In this document: piece after piece, positions 29,279 through 42,389 of the stretch
Numbering within the stretch: position 1 is the stretch's first letter
Layout of the letters: the number at the start of each line of letters is the position of its first letter
From: Pelodera strongyloides
Lineage: Eukaryota; Nematoda; Chromadorea; Rhabditida; Rhabditidae
Direction of reading: 5' to 3'
Assembly (NCBI GenBank): GCA_036852015.1
Contig: JAANDG010000065.1
Coordinates: 1-64,000 of the forward strand
Length of the DNA: 64,000 nt
Notes under the pieces: generated by a model
Database searches by the model: none
What the model saw: the letters and a program-made list of their open reading frames with translations, nothing else
Told to the model about the DNA's origin: nothing
Made by a program: the position numbers and the translations under genes

Positions 29279-30703
29279 ACCTAACAATACGAGCGATGTA
29301 ACTTTTCAGAACCTTCAAAACATTAGAAGAAAGTGAACTCAATTAGGCAAGCAACACGGTAGAAATTAGATCATTATCTCCTGTTACTTTCGAATCTTTC
29401 CTATGCTGGTTGCCTATATTCTTTCCATTTCAGTTGTTCTCTATTTGTTCGTGTTCATGCGATAAAGGCCTCTTTCCCTAACTCATCACTATCGTAATTA
29501 TACGAAGATATAACGTCTTTTGAAATGAGCCTTGAGAATATGCACATTTGAGTGAGAGCTTTCTTCCATTTTTGGAATGCATAACGATCTAATTCATGTC
29601 TTTTCATATTGTAGTTTATAGTTTATGGTTTATAGTATCGTCAAAACCTCATGATTAATTTGCTTCATCACTAATTCTTATTGTTAGGTCTTCATAAAAG
29701 TTCCTAAACTTGAATACAATCGGATGCGAATGCACCCGGATGCACCTTATTTTCCCTTTAATATTAGAAAGAAATGTTGATTAAATTTTTTTACATCCAG
29801 TAATCAATAGATGTCTCATTACCATGAACTTCCCTTTAAAGTAAATGCAAAGTGCAAACCATCAATAAATAGCGGTGCCTTTGAACATCGACAACACTTT
29901 GTTCGTTTTCCGCCACACGGCTTCTTTTTTCCGATTCCGCTCACCGCCATTTTACAAAAAAAGTCGACGGCCATATTTTATTTGCTTCAGTTGAACTAAT
30001 ACGATTTTTGTGTTGCTTTTCATTCGCTGTACTAAACAGGAAAGTTATCATTTTATCGACTGTCTATTGCTAAAATAAATATGAGCGCTGTTCTGATTTT
30101 TTTTATTTACAATTTGATTGCGAGCGTTTACAATACTGTTGCCGACTGAGTGCTCCTATATTTTATCATAAATTTACCGTTTCACAATTTCGGTCACCCA
30201 GCGCCAGCCAGACTAGGGGATATATGTATGTCTGTAGAGCATTAACAATATGCAGCACAAATGCTTACAAAGTACTAAAATGTGTGCTGGAACACTATAC
30301 CGACTCCCCATGACAGATCTTGTTTGTTTCATCACACTGTATGTTCTTTCCCCCTTGTTGAGTATCGTATTACTCACTGTAAAGAGTCCAGTTTTGAGAG
30401 ACTGTCGCTGTGAAATGTTTCTAGTTCTTCTCATGTTGCAGTCATTAGAGCCTTATACTACGTCACTACCGTTCGTTATTTAGCACTGGTGCCTGGTCTA
30501 AGGATATTTAAGTACCATTTAAATTTTGTAAACTTATATGTTTCGATACATGTGGTAGGCGGTAAGCTCTATAGCTCTAGCCATTAGCCTAGAACGGTAA
30601 CTTAGTTTCAATAACTCAGCTATGTAATAAAATCGATAATTGCAATTCGCAAGCTCGCCTGCCCGTGCTACTCTAATTCACTAGTAGTGTATTTGTCCGG
30701 TAG

Positions 30704-31970
30704 GACTGGTGGCAGAGATACTACAGGTTTTCTTCAATGAAAGACTGTTGGGGGTTCTCATAAATTTACTGCGAGAACTTGTATTGATGTTGTTGTTGTA
30801 CGACACACTCCAACGAACGATTATCAACACACTTGTTGATGTCTTTTCCACGTTGACTTCCATTATTTCCATAATTAGCGATGTTATTGACTTGATAAAT
30901 AGGTTTGCTGCCAACTGCGAACTAAGTATGGTAAGTGTTCAAGGCAACACTTTCAGGTGCTTGTTCCCAACTCAATTTTTAATCATAATTTCATAATTTT
31001 TCACTATAAATTTAGGTAAGGAAGAGTTTCCGATCCTGACAAAAGTCGAATTCTCATTTTAGACAATTCCCACTCATTGCATTGAAACCGTGCACGAGTT
31101 CTAGGAGCAACTCGTTATTTTGGTCCCCGTTATTGTTCATTTGATGTGCCTTATCTTAGTCGAAAGTATTGGTCTCTTTTATAGTATTGGCCAAGAACAA
31201 ATAAGACCCATTTGTATGTGTATAGAGATCGTAAAACTATGTCCCCAAATGGACATGAATATTGTATGAGAAGTGGGGCATTGTTTGCACACAAACTGAG
31301 GCCATTCCTTAGAGTTCTAACGGAATTTTATGACATTTAGAAGACAAAGTTGACAAAATATCTGGAAAATATGCAATACTATAAGACGGATGGAGCTAGT
31401 CTTTAGGCTCATACAGATATGTCTTACGTTAAAGCGAAATACCGGCCGGTTTTTGAAACGCATCGTCGACAGTTGAATGCTTACGTATTTATGCAAGGCT
31501 GCTCGAATTTAGCTCGATTTTTTATTCTAATTTATGGTCATTTGCATAAGCTGCATAAAAATGCTGGGGTACTCGATGTGTTTCAAAAATCTACCGGAGT
31601 TTCGCTTTAAAGCATTTTGCATTACTCAAAAAAACGAACCGGGAACAAAGCAGCTCTAGGTAATGTGGTTGAAAGTAGAACCGTTTTTATTGCTTCGAAT
31701 AGTGGACAATCTGTCTGTGCATGTTAGATGAGCCCCATTTCATCGTATTACTTCCAGCGAACTTTAGTATCTGAGGCAGAGAACAGACTAGAGATCACGC
31801 ATCGCATGCGGTTCGAGGGTGTTTGCAAAAACTCTTGCAATGTACGGCGAAAGCATTGCTCTAATCAGAATCCTTTGACTGTCCACTCGGATCTGCTTGA
31901 TTTGATTAGCGAAATCACTTTTGACAGGACACGTCCGCATACCGTTCGTTTGGCTTCCAAAAAAGGCTAA
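30704..31970 (+). CDS. Two-exon fragment of an unknown hydrophobic-helix / Cys protein
   Basis: Exon 30704 (or 30716)-30930 ends at a perfect donor (ATG|gtaagtg). It encodes amphipathic hydrophobic segments (FFNERLLGVLINLLRELV, IINTLVDVFSTLTSIISI, ISDVIDLINRFAANCELSM). Exon 31758-31970 follows an acceptor (cttccag) in matching phase 0 and gives RTLVSEAENRLEITHRMRF, a cysteine cluster (GVCKNSCNVRRKHCSNQ) and a helical end to the stop at 31968. The hydrophobic repeats could be lipid-binding or membrane helices. The 5' end is not found. The intron contains a family A MITE. Confidence 0.5.
31429..31611. repeat. MITE family A copy
   Basis: GTTAAAGCGAAATACCGGCC with CGGTTTTTGAAACGCATCG at the left and GTTTCAAAAATCTACC, then AGTTTCGCTTTAA, at the right, with the typical interior ATTTAGCTCGATTTTTTATT and TTTGCATAAGCTGCATAA. 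It lies in the intron of the two-exon fragment. Confidence 0.9.
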
Positions 31971-34900
31971 GACCGCCCAATATGGGAATTTGGGATGCTT
32001 TGCCGCTATGCGTTCTATGCGAAAACGAGTATGGCGTCTTTGAAAGCATAACGCTTTTAGTTATGTTATCATTATGTGCGTGGAGTTTGTCATACGTATT
32101 GTTTCGTACATTAATTACAATAATTACAATAAACAAATTTTAATAGCAGTAGTTTTGTTGGTAACCGTGACATGTAATATATCAGTTCATTTAGTGCAAC
32201 TCTTTTCGGTGTAAATCTTTTTTCATAAAAGAAGTTCATACAATTGGCATTGAAAATTGCAAGTGCGTTTCGCAATTTCAATATCTAACACTTTTCAGTT
32301 TTCCGTTTTAATTTGATTGCGGTCCCATTCGATCTTCTTTGCTGATTTCAATACTATCATAAAGGACATTTTCCCGAGAAGTGCGCGATCATTCACTCTG
32401 TGTCAAAAGCATTTGTCATTGTCAGTAGCCCTTGTGTCTCGTGTCACAACACTGTTCTGTTTCGCAACTTGACACCCGTCATTCGTCAGTGACTGTAGCT
32501 TGGTGCCAATGCCAATATTTTACCGCACTTTTTGTGACAGTCCGCGTGTTGATCAGTTCACTTGTCGCTTCCGTTCTATTTTCCGCTCCTTCCGCGCGGA
32601 ACCGGACCTAGGCCCTTGATCACTAAATAACGATGAACATCCCGCCCCTTGTATGTTGCATGTGAACTTGTTCGTCTACAGATGCTCAAGATTGTGATGC
32701 GCGAATGTTGCTTACTCTTACGCTCAAGTGAAGTTTAATTACGTATAATTTTTCCTTTATGTATTATTTAAGCTAACTGTACGTAACTTCACGCCAACTA
32801 TTGGTATTCTCACCTTGGATTTTTTTGACAAACTGCCACCCTACTATTCCTTACGCTTGTGAGAATCAAGAATCTAACTTTGCCAATGCGAAATGTGTCT
32901 GTAATTCCAGCTTACTTGTCCTTGATCTGTTTGCATATGTCGTGTACACATACTAACATCCAACATCTCTGTGTAACTAAGAGGCGCTCATTTGTTTGAA
33001 TGTGTTAAGTTCGCATGAAAAAGCAGCTCTTACAACCTGGACAACGAACTGGCGGACATGTGCATAATGTGCTAATTCTGAAATCAAATGCGAAAAGTTC
33101 GACTGAAGTGTGACAACTTTTTCTTGTTTGGAATATTACATTGAAAGGCTGCTTTCATACTTACACTGCTAGAGCTAGTTTTCCACCAACATTTGATAAT
33201 TTGTAATTTGTACCGTATCCATGTGAACACTTATCGAAATCAGAAAATGGCTCATTAGTTAGAAAGTCAGATTGCTTGATCTATTTTTAGTTTAAAGCAC
33301 GCATACAGTCATATAGTGTTTATTTACTTAAATCTTTTTATAATCCTTTTTAAAATATTTATTTTAAATCCTTTTTATAGTTTTAGACCTATATCTAGAT
33401 CCTGCAATCGTCCAATAAACCTTTGTCAATAGTTGAGTACTCTTATATCTTCTTTATAATAAGTGCAGTGAAAGTTGTGAAAGTCTTCCATATTGAGAGA
33501 ACCACTCATTTCCTTTTTGAGGAACTGTCCCTTTTTGTGAAAGTGGTGTCCGCAAGCGTGCAAGTACTGCCAAAAGACCTGTCTCTCCACAACCAAAATG
33601 GACAGTTGAGGTTGAGAAGCAGAGAATGGTCACGAAAACTTGCTCAACATAATATTGTAGAACTTGAAATAAACTAAAAATAAGCGCCTTCTTGATAAAA
33701 GGAAGATATTTCGCTAGGCTATGCTGTGAAAAACGTTTGTACTCACGATGCACCCGTTGCAAGGTTAGAAGAACATCTAAGACGTCATTTTAACTGTCAG
33801 CACTAGTTTTTAGTGTCATGGCAAGCTTGAGTACCCATTTGTATATTCCAGAGACCATATTCACCACTCAATTCCCCGTGGGGAATTCCCCGTCTTTTTC
33901 TCTGCGTGTCTCACGTTAGGAATGATATTTTCTGTCCCCATGGAATATTTCCCCGAGGGAATCAGAGCGGTGAATATGGCCTCAAGACATTGGCTCCCTA
34001 AGGTCTCTGCACTCTTCTTTTTCTTTAGTTGGTGAACTATTACTCCAATTGCGTGATCTCGAACTCGTAGTTTTCCAGAGCAAAACAAAACTCTCCAATA
34101 CTCCAATGGCCTTCATTTTTCCATTTTGCAGAGTGCGAAACGATCCACATAGAGCGAACATTTAAATGAATTCGCGAAATTGAAAAGACAGTTATTCGTC
34201 TCCGTTAAGTAAAAGACGGTAAAAAAGCGCTCTCACGCAGCAATGTTATTTGCCTTAGTTATTCCACAAGACCTTGAAAATCTAATTGGAATTTAGGGAT
34301 TTATTATCAATTCGAGGAAGGCGGAAATAACCAGTCAAAAATTACTGTATGATGTGCACAAGTTCCTAGAACGTATTTATTTGATAACAATAAGTACCCT
34401 ATTTGCTAAGTACGTTAATTTTTTTCTTGTGGATGGAGAGAAATAGTGGTGAAGAGATTGAGCAGAAATTTGATTTCCATAGGGAATGGGAACTTTCTGT
34501 ACAAAATATGAACACTTTCAACAACTAGGAGTTTAAGTTTTGATTTTATAGTTTCATATTTGGAACAATAGTTTTCCTTTGTGCTTTCATGAATTCATGA
34601 TGTTCTCATTTTGTTTGTCCGTTGTTCTACGTGTCTGCTTTCTCGTGCGCTTGCGCATCGTCAGCGACTATTCTATGTGATGAAACGCAGATATTCCGAT
34701 TTTGAGAGATAGTCGTTTGTCCACGGAGACGCCGTGACGAACGCAATACTCTTCCGCTTGTTCTCTAAATCCAGTGATCTTTGTCGCTACTGTACTCAAG
34801 ATTCCTCATGACGAAGTTCACACTTGGGCATCATCTCGCTAGAGGCAAGGCCAGAGATCACTAGCTCGTGTTCGCTAATCTGTGCTGCCTGAAAACGTTG

Positions 34901-36393
34901 ATTTCTGTAGACCACCTTGTGGGTCAAACCTTTCTCGAATACAGAATTCATAGTATTCCTGGATATCCGTTACCTTTACTCCTTTCTATTGTTGTCTGCA
35001 CTCTCGGTTCCCCCGTCAAGAATGGTCCTGAAGCACGTTGGCAAACACTGCGTGGACCACTGTAGTTCCGATGAATCAGCACATGGTTGAGAGCGAGAGC
35101 GGACTGAGAATAGTAGAACACTACGTGTCTGACACTTACTCTACTCAACTGCACACTGACGCCTCGATTTCTTGAGTTTTCAATTTCGGACACTATGTTA
35201 AAATACCAATTTCGAAATTGTGATCTTGACGTAAACACGATAGTTTGAAAAACTTGAAGAAACCTTTGAGTAACATGTGTCATGTTCTTCCCCAACAGTT
35301 CTATATTTATATTCTTACTTTTGTTCGATCAGAACATAACCCTTGCACCAACCTCAACAGTATAATAATTTTTACCATTGTGTATATTTCTTCTTGTTTT
35401 ACGTCATCATCGCTCAAATCTAAAGGATAGCTACTGTACAAACCACACTCCATAACTGATGCACAGTAAAGTTTAGCGTAACTTTCTTCCCATAGAGGCG
35501 ACCCTTTAAATCTCAACTCTCAATAGTTAAAGACCTCCCTCTGCCTATGTGTCTTTGTCCGCTTCCGCGTGCGTGATCGTTTGATGCGGTCTGTTTTTGC
35601 ATCCTTCGTTGTGTACTATTTGTTGTTCGGAGAGCGCGTGCGTTTGTGTATACCTTCCAATTTCTATTTTTGGTGTCCTCCGAACCAGAGGCCTGTAGTT
35701 CCTGTATCTGGGAAAGGGCAACATATCCTTTATCTACTTCCCTTTGTTAGGCGGTGTCTCATGGTTAGTGTAGTATATTTATCCAGAGGTCCCACCCTTT
35801 TGTAAGTTTCTAACGTGAATATTTCTTGATGCGATAATAAGAACAAATTTTAGTAGGACTAAGAGGAACCCAAAGAGCAGAACTAGAGTTTCGAAGATAA
35901 TTTTACTCTTTTATTGAACGCCTAAAAAGTTTTTATTATATGCCCGAGACATGGTTGCTCTTTATTTTTGAGCAAATTTTGATTTCTCATGTTTATTAGT
36001 GTGCATAGTTGGACCTTATTCATTGCAGTATGCAGAACGGTAAAAAACCTATATTCCATTCATCCAAATATTTGTTTACCCAACTTATAACTTGACCAGT
36101 GAAAACGGTTTCCCTTTCATTCTACCGTGTGTGCAAAGTATGCTCTTGTACGAATGGAAATAGCAGAAAACGCATTGTTGGGCTCGAACTGGATAGTAAA
36201 CATAAGCTATTCTCAGCCCAACACCCAAAATAAACTGATCGTATATGCATCATTCTATAGTGTTCAAATTCTTCAGATCGTGCACATAACGCCAAACGAA
36301 TAGATTTTATTCTTGCCATTTTTTTAAGGGAGTGAGAGAGCGTGTTGCTAAGCATTTAATATTCTACACCATACGTGCAACTAGGAAAATTTT
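31971..36393. other. Long stretch without a supported gene
   Basis: Overlapping opposed frames at 33423-33762 (the plus frame includes VSASVQVLPKDLSLHNQNGQ) and a 115-codon minus frame at 34948-35295 are the only notable frames. None has a clear acceptor-donor pair. One short hairpin element occurs at 33851-33983. The rest is AT-rich unique DNA. Confidence 0.35.
33851..33983. repeat. Short palindromic MITE (GGCCATATTCACC ends)
   Basis: The left end GAGACCATATTCACCACTC matches the inverse of the right end GAGCGGTGAATATGGCCTC. Inner arms CCCCGTGGGGAATTCCCC and GGAATATTTCCCCGAGGG add further pairing. It is 133 bp, seen once here, and distinct from the TTTAAAG group. Confidence 0.75.
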
Positions 36394-36585
36394 GTGTCCA
36401 AAATCAGAATTCATGTAGCTTCTGGTTCTACTGGTATTCATGTAACATTAACCGCGCGTTACTTTCCATCACAAAATAGACCGAACTCCCTACCCCTTAC
36501 CGTAACGCCAGAAGCCAGACGACGAGAAAGTGCTACGGTAACTGAGACAGAGAAATTCAAATGCTCGAAGTGCAATTTCGTTTGA
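36394..36585 (+). CDS. Candidate C-terminal exon with CxxC end
   Basis: An open frame after ccaaaatcag reads IHVASGSTGIHVTLTARYFP and later ESATVTETEKFKCSKCNFV before the stop. The sequence is coding-like and ends in a CSKC pair that could be half of a zinc site. No joining exon was found. Confidence 0.35.
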   Translation: MSKIRIHVASGSTGIHVTLTARYFPSQNRPNSLPLTVTPEARRRESATVTETEKFKCSKCNFV

Positions 36586-36626
36586 TATTACTCTAGTATT
36601 ACTGATTTATGGAACTACCAGCCGGC

Positions 36627-36672
36627 TACGCCGCCTGAGGCGTCTTTCCATACTTATGAAACGTCTGTAACG
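36627..36672. repeat. Short dispersed repeat, also at 56066
   Basis: GCCGCCTGAGGCGTCTTTCC followed by ATAC and ACGTCTG here resembles CGCCTCCTGAGGCGACTTTC with ATAC and ACGTC at about 56066-56110. A small imperfect palindrome (GCCTGAGGC) is central to both. It is probably a decayed element. Confidence 0.5.
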
Positions 36673-38190
36673 TCGATGAAAATCTTTACATCGTTCTTTT
36701 TCAGAGAATATTCTAATTTGAACTGCGCCTCTCTTTTATATCCAAAGCGGAACAATTTATTCGAATTCTACTTCCGTAACGTGGGTGCTAGCGCACGCTA
36801 CAGTTGTACAGTTATTCTTTTATATAATGGAATCGTATCTATTTGTTTCGTTTCTATTATTTTTTACTAACAATAAGAAGGAAATCAATAATAATATTGC
36901 ACTATATAACACAGGAAGTGAATTCCTCCGAGTATTGCCTAATATTTTCCCTTTCTCCAACTTATATATTGAGACACCAACAACTACTACTTCCGGCCAT
37001 TATAAGTAAGGTGAGTGAAAGAGTGCGCGTCCACGACTATTATTGGCAACCAAGTTTTTTTACTATTACTATTCTTATTATTATTCAACCCCAAATATTA
37101 CTGAATTTTTTGGGGAAATTCTAATTTCTTCGCTCCCAGTAAGGACGCTTACTCTATAATTAAAATCCGTAATCCTTAAAATTCAGCACACGTTTAATAG
37201 AATGCAAATATTTTTCCGAATCTCTCTCGCTCTAGTGCATGCAACTTGCATAATCGCATGCTTTTCTATAAGCAAGGCTGGCCGCCCCTTCCGGGTTCCG
37301 AGCATTATATGAACTGTGTATACACAGCTTGCCTGTGCCTCATATCAATTCTGTTCTGGGACATTTCTACCGTAGCTCATAATATTCAGTCTGATTATTG
37401 ATTATTCGTTAATTGACGTTGAACGTTCTTGATTGTCGAGAACATCTAAACTATTTCTCAATATTTTCCTAAATATATTTATTTACTTTCCGCTAAATAA
37501 AAATGGTCCTGTTGTAAAAGCTCCACTGTAAAATCAATCGATAAATCAATATAGTCACGCTGAAGGAGGTCCCTGAAGGAAATCGACAAATCAGCATAGA
37601 AACTGCTGAAGTTCCTAAAGCTGTCTAAAGGCGATCGATAAATCAATCCCCCATTTCTGAACCTCAATTCGTCTCTGGCATGAACTGTGACTTCTAAAAC
37701 ACCCTAATTTGGAGTCAATAATAAGCACTGAGCGACAGTTCCTCTCCCACCGACATACGCCCTTAACCTTAATTGCTATATTCATAGACCCTGCACTCTC
37801 GTCAAGAGACTAGGTGTTCAAGGACCATCAACACTAGGGGTTCTCGTCACATTGAAGACCCATCTATTGGTTCTTACTTCCGAAACTATTCGTATTCCTA
37901 TTTCTATTTTATGTGATTTTTATAATTTTATGCTGAAGTCGAATTACAAATACACAAAAAGTAGTATCGGAAAGTCTTACAATTTAACATATTCTTCAGA
38001 TTTTTTGCTAAACTTATCGGATTTTTACTTGATGTGTAAGTGTGTAGATACGAATGGTAGGAGTAAGTAAGTGTTCGTTTAGAGTTTATAACAACGCTGG
38101 ACTACTTTGTTTGGATAGATTTTCGCTAAAAAGCTGCAACTTCTTACGTACGTCTATTACACTATGCCTATTTGTATTTCTTGACGACGA

Positions 38191-38252
38191 TGGAATTTGT
38201 CTACACAAATAATCCAATAAAACGACCTAGAACGAGGAGGTTCTCCTATGGT
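38191..38252 (+). CDS. Candidate first exon
   Basis: The ATG in gacgATGG context opens MEFVYTNNPIKRPRTRRFSY and ends in phase 1 at a strong donor (TATG|gtaagg). The basic KRPRTRR run could be a nuclear localisation signal. The partner exon is unknown. The exons at 39012 and 40737 both need phase 2, so at least one exon would lie between. Confidence 0.35.
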
Positions 38253-38392
38253 AAGGTCAGTATTTTATTCTTAGAGTATCGTAATAAGGTCGATTACTTC
38301 ATGTATCTTATCCTTCCTGATTTGTACTCGCTTATATACAGCTCTCCATTCTCAGTTTCTTAACCCACAAACAATTTGCGTGGGCTTCTCAG

Positions 38393-38568
38393 TTTAAAGC
38401 GAAATACCGGCCGGTTTTTGCATCACATCGAATACACCAGCATTCCTATGCAGTTTATGCAAAAGAGCATAAATTACAAAAAAATCAAGCCAAATTCGAG
38501 GAACTTATACCGTAGGAATCCAGTTGTCCACGATGCGTTTCAAAAACCGGCCGGTATTTCGCTTTAAA
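38393..38568. repeat. MITE family A copy
   Basis: TTTAAAGCGAAATACCGGCC at the left and GGCCGGTATTTCGCTTTAAA at the right are exact inverses, the best-preserved ends in the window. The interior keeps TTTATGCAAAAGAGC and ACGATGCGTTTCAAAAACC. Confidence 0.93.
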
Positions 38569-38733
38569 GTTAAATTGAAGGAATGTGGTTCTTTTTCTCC
38601 TGTAAGTCAAATTCAAGGTTCTTGATTAACATTACAATTGTTATTTGGTGCTTGAAAGCGTTACCCGCTGTGCTCTCCTTTTGTTGCTACCGTAGTGGTT
38701 CCACATAGAAAGAACGGTACTTATTCACTTTAC

Positions 38734-41028
38734 CGGAGCTTCTAGTAATTTATTCTGGTATGACCACTGGATCGGAATTACGTACGAGCCACCAGATTCT
38801 GGTTTATTGAAGAATATAATAATTCCACGCTGCAAAATAATACAATAACCTATCCCTTTTTAATTTCTTGTGACCGTTTTTTGGGGGCATACCACTATTG
38901 AAGGGTTTTCCGGTGCACACTTATTGGATGCTTTGAAAATGTTTCGAAATACGCGATTCAATAAGAATTTGGTCTTTCGCAATAGAGTTTTATAACTTTC
39001 TGCAGTGTTTGGTTAGTGCGATGGACAATAAAAAATGGTCTTTTTATGTGTCATCTAAACTTCAACATTGAATTGAAATATGAAAAGCGGCAACGTTCTT
39101 TCTATTATCATGGAAGTGACAAAATTAAAAAAGATCTGAATGAATTTTCAGCTATACTTTCTAAAATGCAGAACTTTGACCGTTCTTTATCCGAAGGCTT
39201 ACGCTACTAAAATCCCCATTTAATTGGTGGTCTATGTCGGTGTTTATGTGTGAACGAAGGGCTCAACTCCAGTGTATTTCATTCAAAACTCTCTACAAAC
39301 ACTTAAATCCCTTGGTAACTAGTTACGCTCGCCACCCACACATTTGGAGCTAATTTGAACAAATAACGAGACAAGTATCTTGCTTTATAATGTAAACACA
39401 GTTCTTTCCAACTGCTGGTCTACAACGTTGCATGTCAATTCTGAATTCTGAGTGAATTTTAATACACAAAAATACGCCGTCCAAACCGCTGTTTTCTTAT
39501 GTAAGGCGCTAATGTTATGAGCTTTTATAAATTAAATAGAACTTGAGTTCTTTCTCATTATTTGTATTTACTTTGGAGGGGCGTTGTCCATGCACGCAAA
39601 CATACCAGTGAGTCATCTATCAATCACTCTAATCATTGTTTATACTTTATACTGGCTGAGCTGAGACTACTACTTTCTGATAAAAACTTACAAACTGATA
39701 CACACATTCCACTTAACCAATAAAATAGGCACCTATTGCTAAGCTAAATGTTAATCAACAAAAATGGATTGAATGTTTCATATAAATTGAGACCGTAATT
39801 TTAATTTTTTTCCCTGTTGGTGTCTTATTGGCTTTTTCTACGTGTGCCCATAGCTAGCGTGTAGATTTACTCTTTTTTGTTAGTGTTAATTATTTTTTAG
39901 TGAATATTTCCCCGCTTTTTAATTAACTTTATGGAATTTCTTTGTTTGTTCTTATTTCATGAAATATATAACCGTGTGAAATCCGGCAAATTGCGCATTG
40001 AAAATTTTGGCTGCTTGGCTAATAGTGCCTCCCGAGAAAGTGCTATAAAAATAAAATATACACACTATCAAGATACGTAACAAGATGTTAAAAGTAGCTG
40101 TTACACTCGAAACTCCACATTCTTAACTAACAAAGTATACGTTCATATATCAATCCTTACTATATCTCCACGTCTCCACATATCTATGGTCTGCCCATAT
40201 GTCTAATTACCTACGGTATTCCAGAAAATTCCCGTAGTTTATATTTTACATTTTACTGTTAATTACTATATGTCTGATGATTTTACTGATCTCATTGTGT
40301 GACGCACATAGTCATATTCAGGTGTTTCTGATGCATAGCTTACGTACACTTGCTAGGTGATAGCCCTTGGGGGAGGTTACCTAGCAACATAAAATCCATA
40401 CACCCACTCCCTTTGAAATACTGGGAATTAAGTGTTTGAGGGGCACTTTTCATTTCTACGTGACTTCAATCAGTCTTTCGGTTTGTTGAGGTCTAGAACC
40501 TAGAAAATAATTATAACAAAAAAACATGATCCTAATTTAAAGCGAAATATCGGCCGGTTTTTGAAACGCATTGTTTACAACTGAATTCTTACGTATTTAT
40601 GCTAATTTGCTCGAATTTAGCTCGATTTTTTATTATAATTTACGGTTATTTGCATAAGAATACTGGTGCACTCGATGTGTTTCAAAAAGCGGCGGGTATT
40701 TCGCATTAATACTAATTTCTTATGTTCACTGAAGTTATCTCTCAGCTGTGGTATCTATTTGATGCACAATTTGGCACCACAAAACTACTTGGATGACGCT
40801 TATTCAAACAGTTTTGGACACTTTCCGAACACCGATTCTCACCTTCATCTCTTGTTTAAATAGAAAGGAAACACCGAAATGAAGTAACACAAATGAGGCG
40901 CAAAGTTCATCAAACTTCAGACTTTTTCATTGTTTTAAGTTTTAATCCTCAACGGTTTATGTTGATCATGAGCATGTTCGTTTTTATCCTGCGAGTAACC
41001 GACCACACATTTCGAATTCACCGCTAAG

Positions 41029-41102
<74 letters not shown>

Positions 41103-41682
41103 CCTTCATTCATGCGTCCCTATTGTGTTTGAGCAATGCATTCCTGTGTATTTAGTTAGCTTTGCTGTTCTATCATCACCTGTTCTCTCTCTCTACAACA
41201 CTGCCCTTTCCCTCTGATACCTGTCCGTCTGCTGGTCTGCTTCTACCATCCGGTTGGTTCTCTGCTCATATTGAGAGAGAATAAGTGAGAATTGCCGTTC
41301 ATGTTCCCTTCAACACTGTACCCGTTTTCTTGAAATATCATTTTCGTTTAACTAACTCTCGAGATCTCTGTCAACCCAGTCTCAAACCACAAACCGCTGC
41401 ACCGCATCATGGTTACTGGTTGACTGGTTCTTAGGGCTAGGGACCGGAAGCCCCGCCCACTTTCACACCCGAAAAGAGGCGATAGAAAAATTACAGTAGG
41501 ACAGGAAGAAAGAGCGCTCGCGCTCCATATCTTTATACATGTAAAACTATATAGAATGATCCGAAAACTCATTTTTGTGTTATTATCACTTAATCTACGT
41601 GCCTCAATTTACCTGTTTTGTAAACTTGGTACACATCGGGTAGGAATTGACCGATATACGCAATTTTTTGTGTTTGGGTCAT
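38734..41682 (-). CDS. 5' part of an unknown minus-strand gene (three exons)
   Basis: The ATG at 41682 opens MTQTQKIAYIGQFLPDVYQV, YKT and ends in phase 1 at 41613 (ACAG|gtaaat). A 35-nt exon (40499-40465) with a good acceptor (attttctag) and a weak donor (gtcacg) reads GSRPQQTERLIE. Exon 38829-38734, with a strong acceptor (attattttgcag) and donor (gtaaag), reads RGIIIFFNKPESGGSYVIPI, QWSYQNKLLEAP. All phases fit. The 3' part, left of 38734, was not found. The first and third exons are convincing on their own. Their union through the small exon is inferred. Family not recognised. Confidence 0.5.
39012..39210 (+). CDS. Candidate terminal exon, unknown protein
   Basis: Following acceptor ctttctgcag (exon from 39008), the frame reads VWLVRWTIKNGLFMCHLNFN, IELKYEKRQRSFYYHGSDKI, then KKDLNEFSAILSKMQNFDRS and stop. 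The composition is coding-like. An alternative shorter frame from the same acceptor is also open, so the frame is not certain. Confidence 0.4.
40537..40709. repeat. MITE family A copy
   Basis: TTTAAAGCGAAATATCGGCC at the left and GGCGGGTATTTCGCATTAA at the right, with TACGTATTTATGCTAATTTG inside. The right terminus is slightly decayed. It lies 38 bp from the tentative acceptor of exon 40499-40465. Confidence 0.88.
40735..40863 (+). CDS. Candidate terminal exon, unknown protein
   Basis: After gaagttatctctcag the frame reads CGIYLMHNLAPQNYLDDAYS, NSFGHFPNTDSHLHLLFK and stop. The composition is coding-like, with His/Asn richness. It is an isolated exon in phase 2. It could belong with the candidate first exon at 38191, but no complete chain was found. 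Confidence 0.35.
   Translation, partial: LSLSCGIYLMHNLAPQNYLDDAYSNSFGHFPNTDSHLHLLFK
41030..41101. repeat. (CT)n microsatellite
   Basis: An almost perfect CT dinucleotide tract of about 70 bp. Confidence 0.97.
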
Positions 41683-42349
41683 ATTTTTTAATTTAAATAT
41701 CAAGGTTGTATGGAAAAGGGAAGTTCTGGGACCGATAAATAATGAATACGTAACCAATCGGCTACAAAATGGCAAAAAATCAGAGAATTCCACGGAGGTA
41801 AACAAAAGTTACAAGCAATGCTTGTTTACTATGGGAAAATCGCATTTTTTCAGGTTTTTTGGTAATAAAAGAGGGATCACTGAAAGGGAAACCATGTGCC
41901 CTATATCATTCGAATCCTTATCGTTTGCGTGATCACTGGAGAAAAAATAAAGAAAATCGACGGAGGTGTTTTTGAGAAAACATTTGTTAAAGTTGCCCAA
42001 GTCGCAACGGTTGCCACAGAAGACTAATACCGCGCGCTACCTACCGTAGTTTCGATCTGCGTCTCTCCAAAAGACGTTATTTTTCATTATCTCTCACACG
42101 GATGAGAAATCCTACTTTTTTTTCAAAATCCTAAAAAAGTTGTCATTTTATTATTATTTTTATGCTGTGTTCTACTTGTGCGTTAAATTGTTTGTTTTTT
42201 ATATGATCGTATCTTAAATTGAATTTTATGTACATGACTTTGTAGAGCCAAATTCGCTGGCGTGTTTTGCTTTGCTTTTAATTTTAATTTTTGGCTTGTA
42301 TTATTTCCTTATTTCAGTTTCCTCACATCCACATCTGTGCTGATTCTAG

Positions 42350-42389
42350 CGAGCGAGGTTCTCTCAGCAGGCTTGATTGCGTAACATAG
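42350..42389 (+). other. Possible 5' UTR exon of the Rab11-FIP gene
   Basis: A 40-nt segment flanked by an acceptor-like ctgattctag and a donor gtatgt has stops in all three frames, so it could only be untranslated. A second candidate exon, 42743-42813, with acceptor tttatttctag and donor gtatac, would join exon 43807 in phase. It offers an in-frame ATG at 42799 (MWQLR, then EPLPAT before the ATG at 43825). Confidence 0.35.

Noticed and set aside
30213..30434. Minus-strand start exon with a gtgagt donor (MRRTRNISQRQSLKTGLFT)
   Set aside because: Donor and frame are attractive, and a following CDETNKICHGES segment fits in phase. But no further exon was found and an overlapping plus frame is equally open.
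34948..35295. 115-codon minus-strand open frame
   Set aside because: No splice context or domain; the opposite strand is also partly open, so it was left as unsupported.
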